The notes beneath the pieces are model-generated. The model saw nothing but the letters and a program-made list of their open reading frames with translations. It was not told the origin of the DNA and made no database searches. Made by a program: the position numbers and the translations under genes. A DNA stretch of 21,205 bases from CAZIKB01 sp964539665 (lineage in GTDB: Bacteria; Zhuqueibacterota; Zhuqueibacteria; Oceanimicrobiales; Oceanimicrobiaceae), in contig CAZIKB010000113.1 of NCBI GenBank assembly GCA_964539665.1, positions 1 to 21,205 of the forward strand, given 5' to 3'. Shown here piece by piece: positions 8,412 through 15,405 of the stretch (positions within the stretch are counted from its first letter, which is position 1; each line of letters starts with the position of its first letter).

Positions 8412-8605
8412 CTTTTTTGAAACTCATCAGAGGTCTTGCCGTAAAAAACCTCCACAGGACATAGTGTCTGCTCGGTCGAACTTTATTTTGGCCCGAAGAT
8501 CATGTTGGAGAAACGGAAGTGTAATTTAAGCGACCCGGTTAACGTAAAGTGGTCTTTCTGAATTCACCATTTTTGTTTAGCTTTATCAGGAAAGCTCTTG
8601 TATTT

Positions 8606-8663
8606 GGTGTTCAGGCTTTAGTTTGTATGGCGAACTCAGTTCTCAAGCTGAAGCTTGAACACC
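8606..8663. repeat. REP-like multi-hairpin element
   Basis: Two 19-nt arms (8606-8624, GGTGTTCAGGCTTTAGTTT; 8645-8663, AAGCTGAAGCTTGAACACC) pair along their whole length, with the three non-Watson-Crick positions all G-U. The 20-nt loop contains its own hairpin GAAC-TCA-GTTC (8632-8642). The right arm is itself a palindrome (TCAAGCT-GA-AGCTTGA, 8643-8658), and the left arm folds with G-U pairs. The element can thus form one long stem or a row of three short hairpins. This looks like a dispersed intergenic palindromic element. It lies between the S9 peptidase and the hydrolase gene. Confidence 0.65.
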
Positions 8664-8709
8664 GGATGGAGATACCGAACTAATCACTGCAAAAGGAGTA
8701 AATTGAACC

Positions 8710-9543
8710 ATGGCAAATTCGGACAATACATTCACTTTGAAAGAAGGCGAGACTCGATGGCCGCGGATGCGCTTCCGCTCAGGCATATCAAGGCGTGACT
8801 TCCTCAACAGCAGCTTGAGTGCATTGGCTGCGCCGTTATTTTTGGGCTGCGGCTGGTCCACCACGGGACCAGGCTCCAGTTCCAGTCCAAAGCTCACGGC
8901 CAGGCCAGGCTCGCCATCCGTAACGCCCAATCTGGGTCTCAGCGAGCTCGGTCTGGAGAATGGTCGGGACGGACTCCTGTACGTGCCGGCGAGTTACTCT
9001 CCGGAGACGCCGGCGCCTCTCTTCGTTGGCCTGCACGGCGCTGGTGGAGCAAGCAGCAACTGGGCAAGTTATCACGCTCGCGCAGAAGCGCGCGGTATGG
9101 TACTTCTGATTCCTGACTCGCGCTCCTCCACATGGGATATGTTGCAGAGCGGTTTCGGACCGGACGTCAAATTCCTTGACCGGGCCTTACAACACACGTT
9201 CGACCGTTGTCGCATTGACCCGGCGCGTCTGGCTTTAGGGGGATTCTCGGACGGTGCTTCGTACGCACTCTCACTCGGAGTTTCCAATGGGGATCTCTTC
9301 AGCCACTTTATTGCCTATTCTCCGGGTTTTTACCAATCGTCTAAGCCTGTTGGTAAGCCACTGATTTACATTTCTCATGGCACGAAGGACGAAATTCTTC
9401 CAGTGGTTGGAAGTCGATTAAATATCGTGCCATCCTTACGCCAGGATGACTACGACGTGACCTACCAGGAATTCGACGGCGGCCATGAGGTCCCCGCGCT
9501 AATTTCCGAGACGGCGCTGGATTGGTTTCTCGGTGCAAGTTGA
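8710..9543 (+). CDS. Tat-exported alpha/beta hydrolase (esterase / PHB-depolymerase-like)
   Basis: Predicted serine hydrolase, 277 aa. The N-terminus carries a twin-arginine motif SRRDFL (27-32) followed by a hydrophobic stretch ending LFLGCG, so a Tat-exported lipoprotein anchored at Cys47 is likely. The catalytic part shows oxyanion-region GLHGAGG, nucleophile Ser180 in GFSDG, Asp227 in GTKDEILPV and His259 in DGGHEVP, a complete triad in the order expected for the esterase/phospholipase/PHB-depolymerase group. The ribosome site AGGAG is 11 nt before the ATG, rather long but the only good one; an alternative start is Met20. The gene is clearly richer in GC (C/G at third positions) than its neighbours, hinting at a foreign origin. 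The natural substrate is unknown. Confidence 0.85.
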   Translation: MANSDNTFTLKEGETRWPRMRFRSGISRRDFLNSSLSALAAPLFLGCGWSTTGPGSSSSPKLTARPGSPSVTPNLGLSELGLENGRDGLLYVPASYSPETPAPLFVGLHGAGGASSNWASYHARAEARGMVLLIPDSRSSTWDMLQSGFGPDVKFLDRALQHTFDRCRIDPARLALGGFSDGASYALSLGVSNGDLFSHFIAYSPGFYQSSKPVGKPLIYISHGTKDEILPVVGSRLNIVPSLRQDDYDVTYQEFDGGHEVPALISETALDWFLGAS

Positions 9544-9634
9544 AAGGCAGATAAGCTACTCAATTGTTTACAGTAGAGCAGCGCGAGTTTGACGACACTT
9601 TTCCGGGGAATGGGTGGGTTCGCAACCTCCATAA

Positions 9635-9754
9635 ACAAAAATCATCATTCGTTTCAACCCGGACAAAACAGCGCTGGATTTTTGTAAAAGTCAAGTGCCC
9701 GGCGAAGATTTAGATTTTAATGCAAATCAGGCTCCACTTTTCAACCATGAATGA
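9635..9754 (+). pseudogene. Possible decayed 3' end of an unrecognised gene
   Basis: An open frame without a start codon encodes a strikingly protein-like 39-residue string (KIIIRFNPDKTALDFCKSQV, then PGEDLDFNANQAPLFNHE) ending in TGA at 9752-9754. It follows a TAA at 9632-9634; a neighbouring frame reads MGGFATSINKN just upstream, so a frameshift may have split the original. I do not recognise the family. It could be chance, but the residue composition and absence of low-complexity argue for a remnant. Confidence 0.3.
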
Positions 9755-9839
9755 CTATTTAAACTTTATTATTCACGTGGGAAAAGAAATATCCCAAATG
9801 GTCAGCTTGAAAAGTGTATTTTTAAATGTTTTCCCTGAA

Positions 9840-10661
9840 TCAAAGCAATCCCCCATGCGGCTGAAAAAATGCAGCAATTATAGCTATTATAACCACCAGC
9901 CATATTCCAGCATAAAGCGGGATAAAATATTGTCTTCTCACTAACATTTCAGGAAACTTTATCTCTTTACCGGCAAATTTACCACGGGGCTTGCTCGGGA
10001 AAAAGAATGTTTTGTAAGTTTCAGTTGTGCCGACGGTAAATCCCAAAGCGCCAAACGTGATGAACAAATAATTGCTGGTAAAATTTGCCAGAATAAACGC
10101 CCAGAATATGGCGATAAGCGGGCTGCGGAAAAATTTGAGTGTTTCAAAACCTTCTTTGGGCGCATCTTTCCAGGCGCCGCCAAAGGCCGAAATCCAACCG
10201 CCAATACTACCAATTGTGAAAACATAAAGTAATCCTGGTATATTGGGATTGATTTGTTGCAAATAAAAAATGCCATAGACGGTGAGTACTTCACCTGTAA
10301 AATAAGCCGCTCCAGCTGACAACCTTATTGCATTACTTTCCACCACGTTACCTTTAAAACTTAACTGCATCGGTATGAAATATTTCGATTGATCCTCTAC
10401 TCGTAAAAACGTTTTATAGAATTCAACCATTGCTCGTTCGATGACGTAGGTGAATCCATATAGCACCACAAGATTTGGCATTTTTGTCAGATCGAGTTTG
10501 GTAACAAGCACAACCAGCACCGCAATGATTCCGCTGATAACGGTACTGCGAAAGTATTTCCTCCAGGTAAAACCTTCATGGGGAGCGTCTTTGTACATGC
10601 CCCAGGTTGACGTGTGTAGACCAGCAAGGAGCCCGACGATAACGGCGATTAGAAAATTCAT
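9840..10661 (-). CDS. Unrecognised 8-TM membrane protein made of two copies of a 4-TM unit
   Basis: Integral membrane protein, 273 aa, family not recognised. Hydrophobic segments lie near 3-20, 40-55, 62-78, 113-134, 143-161, 181-195, 197-212 and 247-267. The two halves repeat: KDAPHEGF (24-31) with a following YFRS (36-39) matches KDAPKEGF (165-172) with FFRS (177-180); YKTF occurs at 82-85 and 216-219; YFIP at 94-97 and 245-248. With four TM segments between equivalent points both halves should have the same orientation. A strong GGAGGAAGG (10671-10679) precedes the ATG, and only 19 nt separate it from the Gfo/Idh gene upstream, so it is the last gene of the GMC cassette. A transporter, a scaffold or a quinone/electron-transfer partner are all possible; none is proven. 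Confidence 0.75.
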   Translation of the reverse strand: MNFLIAVIVGLLAGLHTSTWGMYKDAPHEGFTWRKYFRSTVISGIIAVLVVLVTKLDLTKMPNLVVLYGFTYVIERAMVEFYKTFLRVEDQSKYFIPMQLSFKGNVVESNAIRLSAGAAYFTGEVLTVYGIFYLQQINPNIPGLLYVFTIGSIGGWISAFGGAWKDAPKEGFETLKFFRSPLIAIFWAFILANFTSNYLFITFGALGFTVGTTETYKTFFFPSKPRGKFAGKEIKFPEMLVRRQYFIPLYAGIWLVVIIAIIAAFFQPHGGLL

Positions 10662-10680
10662 AGATTAATTCCTTCCTCCA

Positions 10681-11700
10681 TCAATGAGATTTTATTGATT
10701 CATAAATTGTCTCGATAAGTTTCAGATCTTGTTCAGCCATCTCAAGGCTAAACTCTGCTTCTTTTCCTGTTTGTAAAGTGTGAATAAAATCACGGAACAT
10801 GCCCTTGTAGCCGGCAATATCTCGCAGGCCCGGGAAAATCACACGCTTTTTTGCCCCCCGGACGATGATGAATATTCCATTGGATTCAAATGTAATACTG
10901 CCTTTTTTGCCATAAATTTTGGAAATGCGCAGGCCCTTAAAAAGAGATGCCGTTTCCCAAGAATGGTATAAAGTTCCAACAGGACCTTCGTTGAAGTGAA
11001 AATTAACAAGGATACTTTTTTCTAATCCCTTTTTTGAACCAGGACGTAAACCGCGAGCAGATTTTACTGTAAGTCCTAAATTGGCAATAAAATTAATCCA
11101 GTGGATGCCGCCTTCAAACAATGCGCCCCCTCCTGAAAGTGCGATTTCATCCCGCCAGTTATTTGTGGTCTGTTGTTTCAGTGCGTTGATATGAACAAAA
11201 AGTATTTCACCAATTAGATTTGATTTTATGATTTCTCTTAACTTGCAGGCTAAAGGTTTATAAAAGTAGTTTTCAGCTACTAAAACATGACGGTTGGATT
11301 TTTGTTGAGCTTTTCGTACCGCAGTAAAGTCTGTATAATTTAAAAACGGCGGTTTTTCCACGATAACATGTTTTCCAGCGTTTAAGGCTTTTATCGTGAG
11401 GTTAAGGTGCAGCGCTGGTGGAGTAGTTACAAAAACAACGTCGATGTTTTTTGCGCTTATGGCTGTTTGATAGGAATCGAAATAGCCCTGACCTTTATAC
11501 TTTCGATTGTAGTCTTTGGCTTTGTTTTTATTCCGACTGGCATAAAAACAACCAACCCGGTTTTTGAAATTGGATAAACTTTTACTGTGCAGGCTGGTTG
11601 CTAAGCCGCACCCCAAAAAAACTATATTTAACGGTTGGATATTATGTTTTGACTCCGCCAATTCAATCTTTGAAGTTTTGGACAATATATTCACCAACAC
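10681..11700 (-). CDS. Gfo/Idh/MocA family oxidoreductase
   Basis: NAD(P)-dependent dehydrogenase of the glucose-fructose oxidoreductase / inositol dehydrogenase family, 339 aa at most, usually acting on sugars or cyclitols. The Rossmann part is PLNIVFLGCGLATSLHSKSL, an imperfect GxGxxxxxH pattern. Then come VVFVTTPPALH, the conserved EKPP (VIVEKPPFLN), and the C-terminal substrate domain with GGGALFEGGIHWINF carrying the expected histidine. The frame opens with GTG at 11700 and overlaps the upstream GMC gene by 38 nt. TTG at 11685 (with GGTG 6 nt upstream) or TTG at 11661 are alternatives, since the fold proper begins about 25 residues in. The overlap indicates translational coupling with the GMC gene. 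Substrate unknown. Confidence 0.9.
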   Translation of the reverse strand: MLVNILSKTSKIELAESKHNIQPLNIVFLGCGLATSLHSKSLSNFKNRVGCFYASRNKNKAKDYNRKYKGQGYFDSYQTAISAKNIDVVFVTTPPALHLNLTIKALNAGKHVIVEKPPFLNYTDFTAVRKAQQKSNRHVLVAENYFYKPLACKLREIIKSNLIGEILFVHINALKQQTTNNWRDEIALSGGGALFEGGIHWINFIANLGLTVKSARGLRPGSKKGLEKSILVNFHFNEGPVGTLYHSWETASLFKGLRISKIYGKKGSITFESNGIFIIVRGAKKRVIFPGLRDIAGYKGMFRDFIHTLQTGKEAEFSLEMAEQDLKLIETIYESIKSH

Positions 11701-13228
11701 GTAAAGCGTTGGCTGCGATGGTCAAACTGGGATTTAAACCACCAGATGTGGGTTTAAAACTGCCATCGACTACAAATAAGTTTTTAACTCCTCGGAATTG
11801 GCAATATTGGTCAAGAGCAGATGTTTTGGGATTGTCGCCCATACGAACCGTGCCGACAGCGTGAGAAAAAGTTTTAATGTTGTGTACATAACACTGTAAA
11901 GCGCCGGCTTTGAATAAGATCTTTTTGGCTTTTTTCAGCAGCGCTTTTCGGGCAGCATAATCCCTTTTGGAATAATGATGAGTGACAAGCAACTGTGGCA
12001 GGCCAAATCTGTCAATCTTTTTACGGTTTAAAGCTACATGATTAGTAAACTGCGGTTGATCCTCTGCCATAACCACAAGGCCTGTTAAACTGGGCACAAA
12101 AAATTTGAGAATCTGAGCAAGTGGTTTTGGAACCATCGCTTTCATCAAGCCCATTGGTGGAGTTTGCATTTGCTGCATGCAGCCTAATTTACCCGTTGGT
12201 TTTTTTATTGTTGGATGCCCTAAATAGAAATCATTGATTCCAAGTTGTTTATGAAATAACTGTTCACTTATTGGTCCTTTTGGGAAATAACCAAAGGCAA
12301 TGCCATTGCAGTGACGTGTCAGATAATGTCCGATTGTGTGGCCGCCAGGGTTAAGCCGCTGCAAATCAGAAGCAAGTAGTAAATGAGGGGATGCCAGAGA
12401 ACCAGCGGAAAGGATGAACTTTTTGGCGCGGTATTTTACATTTTTCTGAGTGTTTTTATCAAAACACTCAAGCTCAGAGATCTGACGGCCCTCAGTAATT
12501 AATTTTACTGCAATGGTATTTGTTTTCAACTCCAGACCTTTTTTAATAAGAACGGGCAGTACACAAATTGCCAGCTCATTTTTTGCTTCAAGAGCGCAGG
12601 CATAGGTGTCACAGGTAGTACAAGCTGTGCAGGACGTCATTCCATTGTTAGAGGAATAATTTATAGCTAAAGGTAATCGAAAAGGATTTAATCCAAGTGA
12701 TTGCGCAGCATCCGAAATCATTTGTGAGGTTTTTGACAGACCATTAAGTGCCTGCGGATACGGTTCACTTCGATAAGGTTCTGTAGGATCGCCGACACCT
12801 TCGCCCGCGATGTTTAGTATTTGCTCCGCGCGAGTGTAATACGCCTCTAAATCAGAATAACTATATGGCCATTTTGCGTCTGAATCACGTGCAATTTCAG
12901 AATCCCCTTCAAAGTCTTCTTCACGCAAACGCATGGAAACTGCACCATAAAAGACAGACGGCCCTCCTACACAGGTAATGGCCCCCATGATATCACTGTT
13001 GCCCCCGGCAAGCACCCGGTATGGAGTTTCTTTTGAATAAAAGGGCGTTAGTTCTAAAGATCCTTCAGGTTCCCAGTTTTTCGGTCCTCGTGGAACCCAA
13101 TCGCCCCGCTCAATCATAAGCACCTTTTGGCCCGCATTTGTCAGGACATGAGCGGCCATCGAACCACCAAAACCGCTACCAATTATTATTGTGTCATATT
13201 CCATTTGTTTCGTTTGCTTATTAATCAT
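11663..13228 (-). CDS. GMC family FAD-dependent oxidoreductase with a four-Cys insert
   Basis: Flavoprotein of the glucose-methanol-choline family, 521 aa, expected to oxidise an alcohol or sugar hydroxyl. It has the FAD-binding GSGFGGSMAA (17-26) with the ribose-binding MIERG (38-42), CVGGPSVFYGAVSMR near 86-100, and GMC_oxred_C with His456 in FSHAVGTVRMG and Asn499 in GGLNPS, the expected catalytic pair. Residues 200-211 form C-x2-C-x2-C-x4-C (SCTACTTCDTYAC), an unusually dense cysteine cluster. Related bacterial GMC proteins carry a ferredoxin-like Cys segment here, so metal or Fe-S binding is possible. No signal peptide is visible, so cytoplasmic. Neither ATG 13228 nor Met9 (13204) has a good ribosome site. 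First gene of a three-gene cassette. Confidence 0.92.
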   Translation of the reverse strand: MINKQTKQMEYDTIIIGSGFGGSMAAHVLTNAGQKVLMIERGDWVPRGPKNWEPEGSLELTPFYSKETPYRVLAGGNSDIMGAITCVGGPSVFYGAVSMRLREEDFEGDSEIARDSDAKWPYSYSDLEAYYTRAEQILNIAGEGVGDPTEPYRSEPYPQALNGLSKTSQMISDAAQSLGLNPFRLPLAINYSSNNGMTSCTACTTCDTYACALEAKNELAICVLPVLIKKGLELKTNTIAVKLITEGRQISELECFDKNTQKNVKYRAKKFILSAGSLASPHLLLASDLQRLNPGGHTIGHYLTRHCNGIAFGYFPKGPISEQLFHKQLGINDFYLGHPTIKKPTGKLGCMQQMQTPPMGLMKAMVPKPLAQILKFFVPSLTGLVVMAEDQPQFTNHVALNRKKIDRFGLPQLLVTHHYSKRDYAARKALLKKAKKILFKAGALQCYVHNIKTFSHAVGTVRMGDNPKTSALDQYCQFRGVKNLFVVDGSFKPTSGGLNPSLTIAANALRVGEYIVQNFKD

Positions 13229-13250
13229 AAAAATTGACCATACAAATGAA

Positions 13251-13282
13251 ACGCCAACCGCTTTTGAAACAGCGAGAGGCGT
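13251..13282 (-). promoter_or_regulatory. Two-tier hairpin in the GMC gene 5' leader
   Basis: On the transcribed (minus) strand ACGCC pairs with GGCGT and, inside a 3-by-3 internal loop, CGCT pairs with AGCG around an 8-nt loop. It ends 22 nt before the GMC ATG, in the stretch where a ribosome site would be expected and where none is visible. It may affect translation. Confidence 0.4.
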
Positions 13283-13453
13283 CTGTTTCTTTTTCTAAAT
13301 TTTATTTGTGACATTTTGGTTGCAAAAGTAACCCTTTTGACTTAAAAATGCAAGGATTTTTTAAGGGATTCCAGTGGAGAGTTTCAAAGTATCCTGGATT
13401 TCAGAATAAACATAAATGAATCGTCAAATTCTGACTATAAACTGTCATTTGGT

Positions 13454-13472
13454 AGTCAATTTGTCATTGACT
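13454..13472. promoter_or_regulatory. Operator-like palindrome AGTCAAT-N5-ATTGACT
   Basis: A perfect 7-bp inverted repeat with 5-nt spacer. Further GTCA half-sites occur at 13423 and 13444. This looks like a binding site for a dimeric regulator acting on the GMC cassette; no regulator gene is in the window. Confidence 0.35.
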
Positions 13473-13551
13473 TTATGATAAAAAAAGTTTCAAAAATAAA
13501 CACATTCAATGTATTGAAATTGCGGCTATTCTACACAAGGATTTAATCAGA

Positions 13552-15405
13552 CTACCGCCCAAATAAATTTGCAACGGTAACGGATAATGCAGGTAAGTAA
13601 GTAATCAGAAGCACCCAAATGGCTAAGATTGCCAGAAATGGAATAACAGTGCGCCAAATCTCAATAAGTGGTTGCTTGAACCGTAACGACGACAGGAAAA
13701 GATTCATCCCAACAGGCGGAGTGAGATAACCTAACTCAAGATTGGCCAGGAAAATAACTCCGAGATGTACCGGATCGATTCCAAAGGCGGTGCCTAATGG
13801 TACAATTAGTGGCACGACTACAACAATTGCTGAAAAGATATCCATCAAAGCGCCAACTAAAAGCAGCATACCGTTTAGTATGAGCAAAAACAGCAATTTA
13901 GAATGAATAGTGTTTTGCACCCATTCGGTCACGCGTTGGGGCACCTCCGCGTCAACCATATATGAAACCAAGCCTAACGCTACCCCCATGACCACCAGAA
14001 GAGCGCCAACGACGACTGAGGATTCTATCATGGCTTTGGGTAATTCGTCGCGCAATTTTAGATTTTTCTGAAAAACCGATTCTAACAGGATTGCCCATAA
14101 TGCTGTTAGAGCAGCAGTTTCCACGAGGGTCATCATACCGCCAAAAAGACCAACAATTACCATTATGGGTAACAACAAATAGCCTTTTGCTTCCCAGGTT
14201 GCTGCAAGGGCCTCTCGTGTATTAAATTTTGATTTTGCTAAATTTCGGTGTCGGCCCATAAAAAGACTGAATCCGACTAACATCAAAATTAGAAGAAATC
14301 CAGGTATCATTGCTGCTAAAAAGAGTCGATCAATCGCGACATGGCCGTAAACACCATAAAGAATAACCGGTAAGCTTGGCGGAAAAAGCAAGCCAACTGA
14401 GCCGGATGCCGTAAGCAGGCCAGTGCTGAACCGTTTTTTATGTTTCGCTGCAATTAGAACAGGAAGCAATAATCCACCTATTGCCAGTATTGTAACACCG
14501 GAGGCTCCGGTTATAGCAGTAAAAAAAGCGCATCCTAGAATTGTAGAAATGACAGGTCCTCCCGTCAACCAACTGGTCCAGGCCTGAACCAGACGTACAA
14601 GAGTTCGTGGAGCGCCACCTGCGGCCAGGACTGTACCCGCTAACGCAAACAAGGGAATGCTTGGTAAAGCGGGCTGGGTAACAATGCGATACATTTCCAC
14701 AGGTATTGCGGCGATGGGAATATCCACGGCAAAAAACAACACAAGACCAACCCCTCCCAGAACTGCATATAGTGGCATTCCCAAAATGGCTAAAATGAAG
14801 ATTATTATAATTCCCGGACTGGTAATAAACATTCTGGTTTCAACTGGCATCAAGGCCAGCGCAGGCCCTGATAATCCTGCTAAAAATAACACCAGCAGAC
14901 GTCTGCGCCAAGTATTTGTGCTTTTCAAGATCGTACCAAAAGCCATGCACAGAAATGCTACTGGCATAGTAATCTGAGCGATCCAAACTGGAAACCAGCC
15001 GCCTAAAGTTTCCGGACTATCAAACTGCGCTTTGACGAGTACAAACGAAGCCCAGGTCAGGCATAGAAGAATGGAGACTGCGCCTGTACCACTAAGCAAT
15101 TTGAACAGATTTTCGAATCGTTCAATTTTTAATATTTCAGTGGCGGTAATAGCTAAATGGCGATTACGAAAAGTGGCCAAAATTGCGCCTGACAACCCAA
15201 TCCATAATGTCAGGTGTTGAACCCAGCCAGCAGCACCAGGAATTCCAATACCAGCAAACCGACGTCCGGTGGCTTCTAGTAAAGGAATTAAAACCATGGT
15301 AAAAAGTACCATAGCCATCAACACCGACGCGCCGCGAGCAACCTGTTTTTTTGATTTTGGCCTTTCGAATTCTTTATTTTCAACTGCCAGAATATCAGAG
15401 TCCAT
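13552..15405 (-). CDS. dctQM: TRAP transporter, fused small and large permease subunits (DctQM)
   Basis: Inner-membrane part of a sodium-driven TRAP importer, 617 aa. The N-terminal ~170 residues form the small DctQ domain of four TM segments (WVQHLTLWIGLSGAILATFRNRHLAI is typical). The rest from about 185 is the DctM domain, with PGIIIIFILAILGMPLYAVLGG, GASGVTILAIGGLLLPVLI, SGSVGLLFPPSLPVILYG and, near the end, NLELGYLTPPVGMNLFLSS. Separate proteins are common; this is the fused QM type. Its ATG overlaps the end of dctP by 11 nt, so the two are coupled. It is the last gene of the tatT-dctP-dctQM operon. Confidence 0.93.
   Translation of the reverse strand: MDSDILAVENKEFERPKSKKQVARGASVLMAMVLFTMVLIPLLEATGRRFAGIGIPGAAGWVQHLTLWIGLSGAILATFRNRHLAITATEILKIERFENLFKLLSGTGAVSILLCLTWASFVLVKAQFDSPETLGGWFPVWIAQITMPVAFLCMAFGTILKSTNTWRRRLLVLFLAGLSGPALALMPVETRMFITSPGIIIIFILAILGMPLYAVLGGVGLVLFFAVDIPIAAIPVEMYRIVTQPALPSIPLFALAGTVLAAGGAPRTLVRLVQAWTSWLTGGPVISTILGCAFFTAITGASGVTILAIGGLLLPVLIAAKHKKRFSTGLLTASGSVGLLFPPSLPVILYGVYGHVAIDRLFLAAMIPGFLLILMLVGFSLFMGRHRNLAKSKFNTREALAATWEAKGYLLLPIMVIVGLFGGMMTLVETAALTALWAILLESVFQKNLKLRDELPKAMIESSVVVGALLVVMGVALGLVSYMVDAEVPQRVTEWVQNTIHSKLLFLLILNGMLLLVGALMDIFSAIVVVVPLIVPLGTAFGIDPVHLGVIFLANLELGYLTPPVGMNLFLSSLRFKQPLIEIWRTVIPFLAILAIWVLLITYLPALSVTVANLFGR

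Larger units (their letters stand above)
13229..13551. other. AT-rich leader/intergenic region upstream of the GMC cassette
   Basis: A 323-bp region between the end of the TRAP operon and the GMC gene, both on the minus strand. No ORF is supported. It holds a two-tier hairpin (13251-13282), a 6-bp palindrome CAAAAG-TAACC-CTTTTG (13323-13339), and a 7-bp palindrome AGTCAAT-TTGTC-ATTGACT (13454-13472) within a cluster of GTCA half-sites (13423, 13444, 13455, 13463). These are candidate control sites of the GMC operon. No convincing terminator for the TRAP operon was found. Confidence 0.5.

Noticed and set aside
8284..8529. Plus-strand ORF extending past the S9 peptidase stop
   Set aside because: Mostly an out-of-frame shadow of the S9 gene; the tail after 8411 is Arg/Ser-rich with no domain features.
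8836..9538. Several minus-strand ORFs opposite the hydrolase gene
   Set aside because: Antisense shadows favoured by the high GC of this gene; Arg-rich, no ribosome sites and no recognisable motifs.
9623..9636. GGGTT-CGC-AACCT hairpin considered as the hydrolase terminator
   Set aside because: Only about 5 pairs, one of them G-U, and it is followed by A-rich rather than T-rich sequence.
9735..9816. 10-bp inverted repeat CACTTTTCAA/TTGAAAAGTG flanking about 60 bp, considered as an insertion-element footprint
   Set aside because: Short, AT-rich arms, no target-site duplication and no coding content. It could be chance in this composition.
9720..9944. Plus-strand ORF of 74 codons
   Set aside because: Its second half runs antisense into the real membrane protein gene, and the translation is low-complexity without homologous features. 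The real signal here is the different frame ending at 9754.
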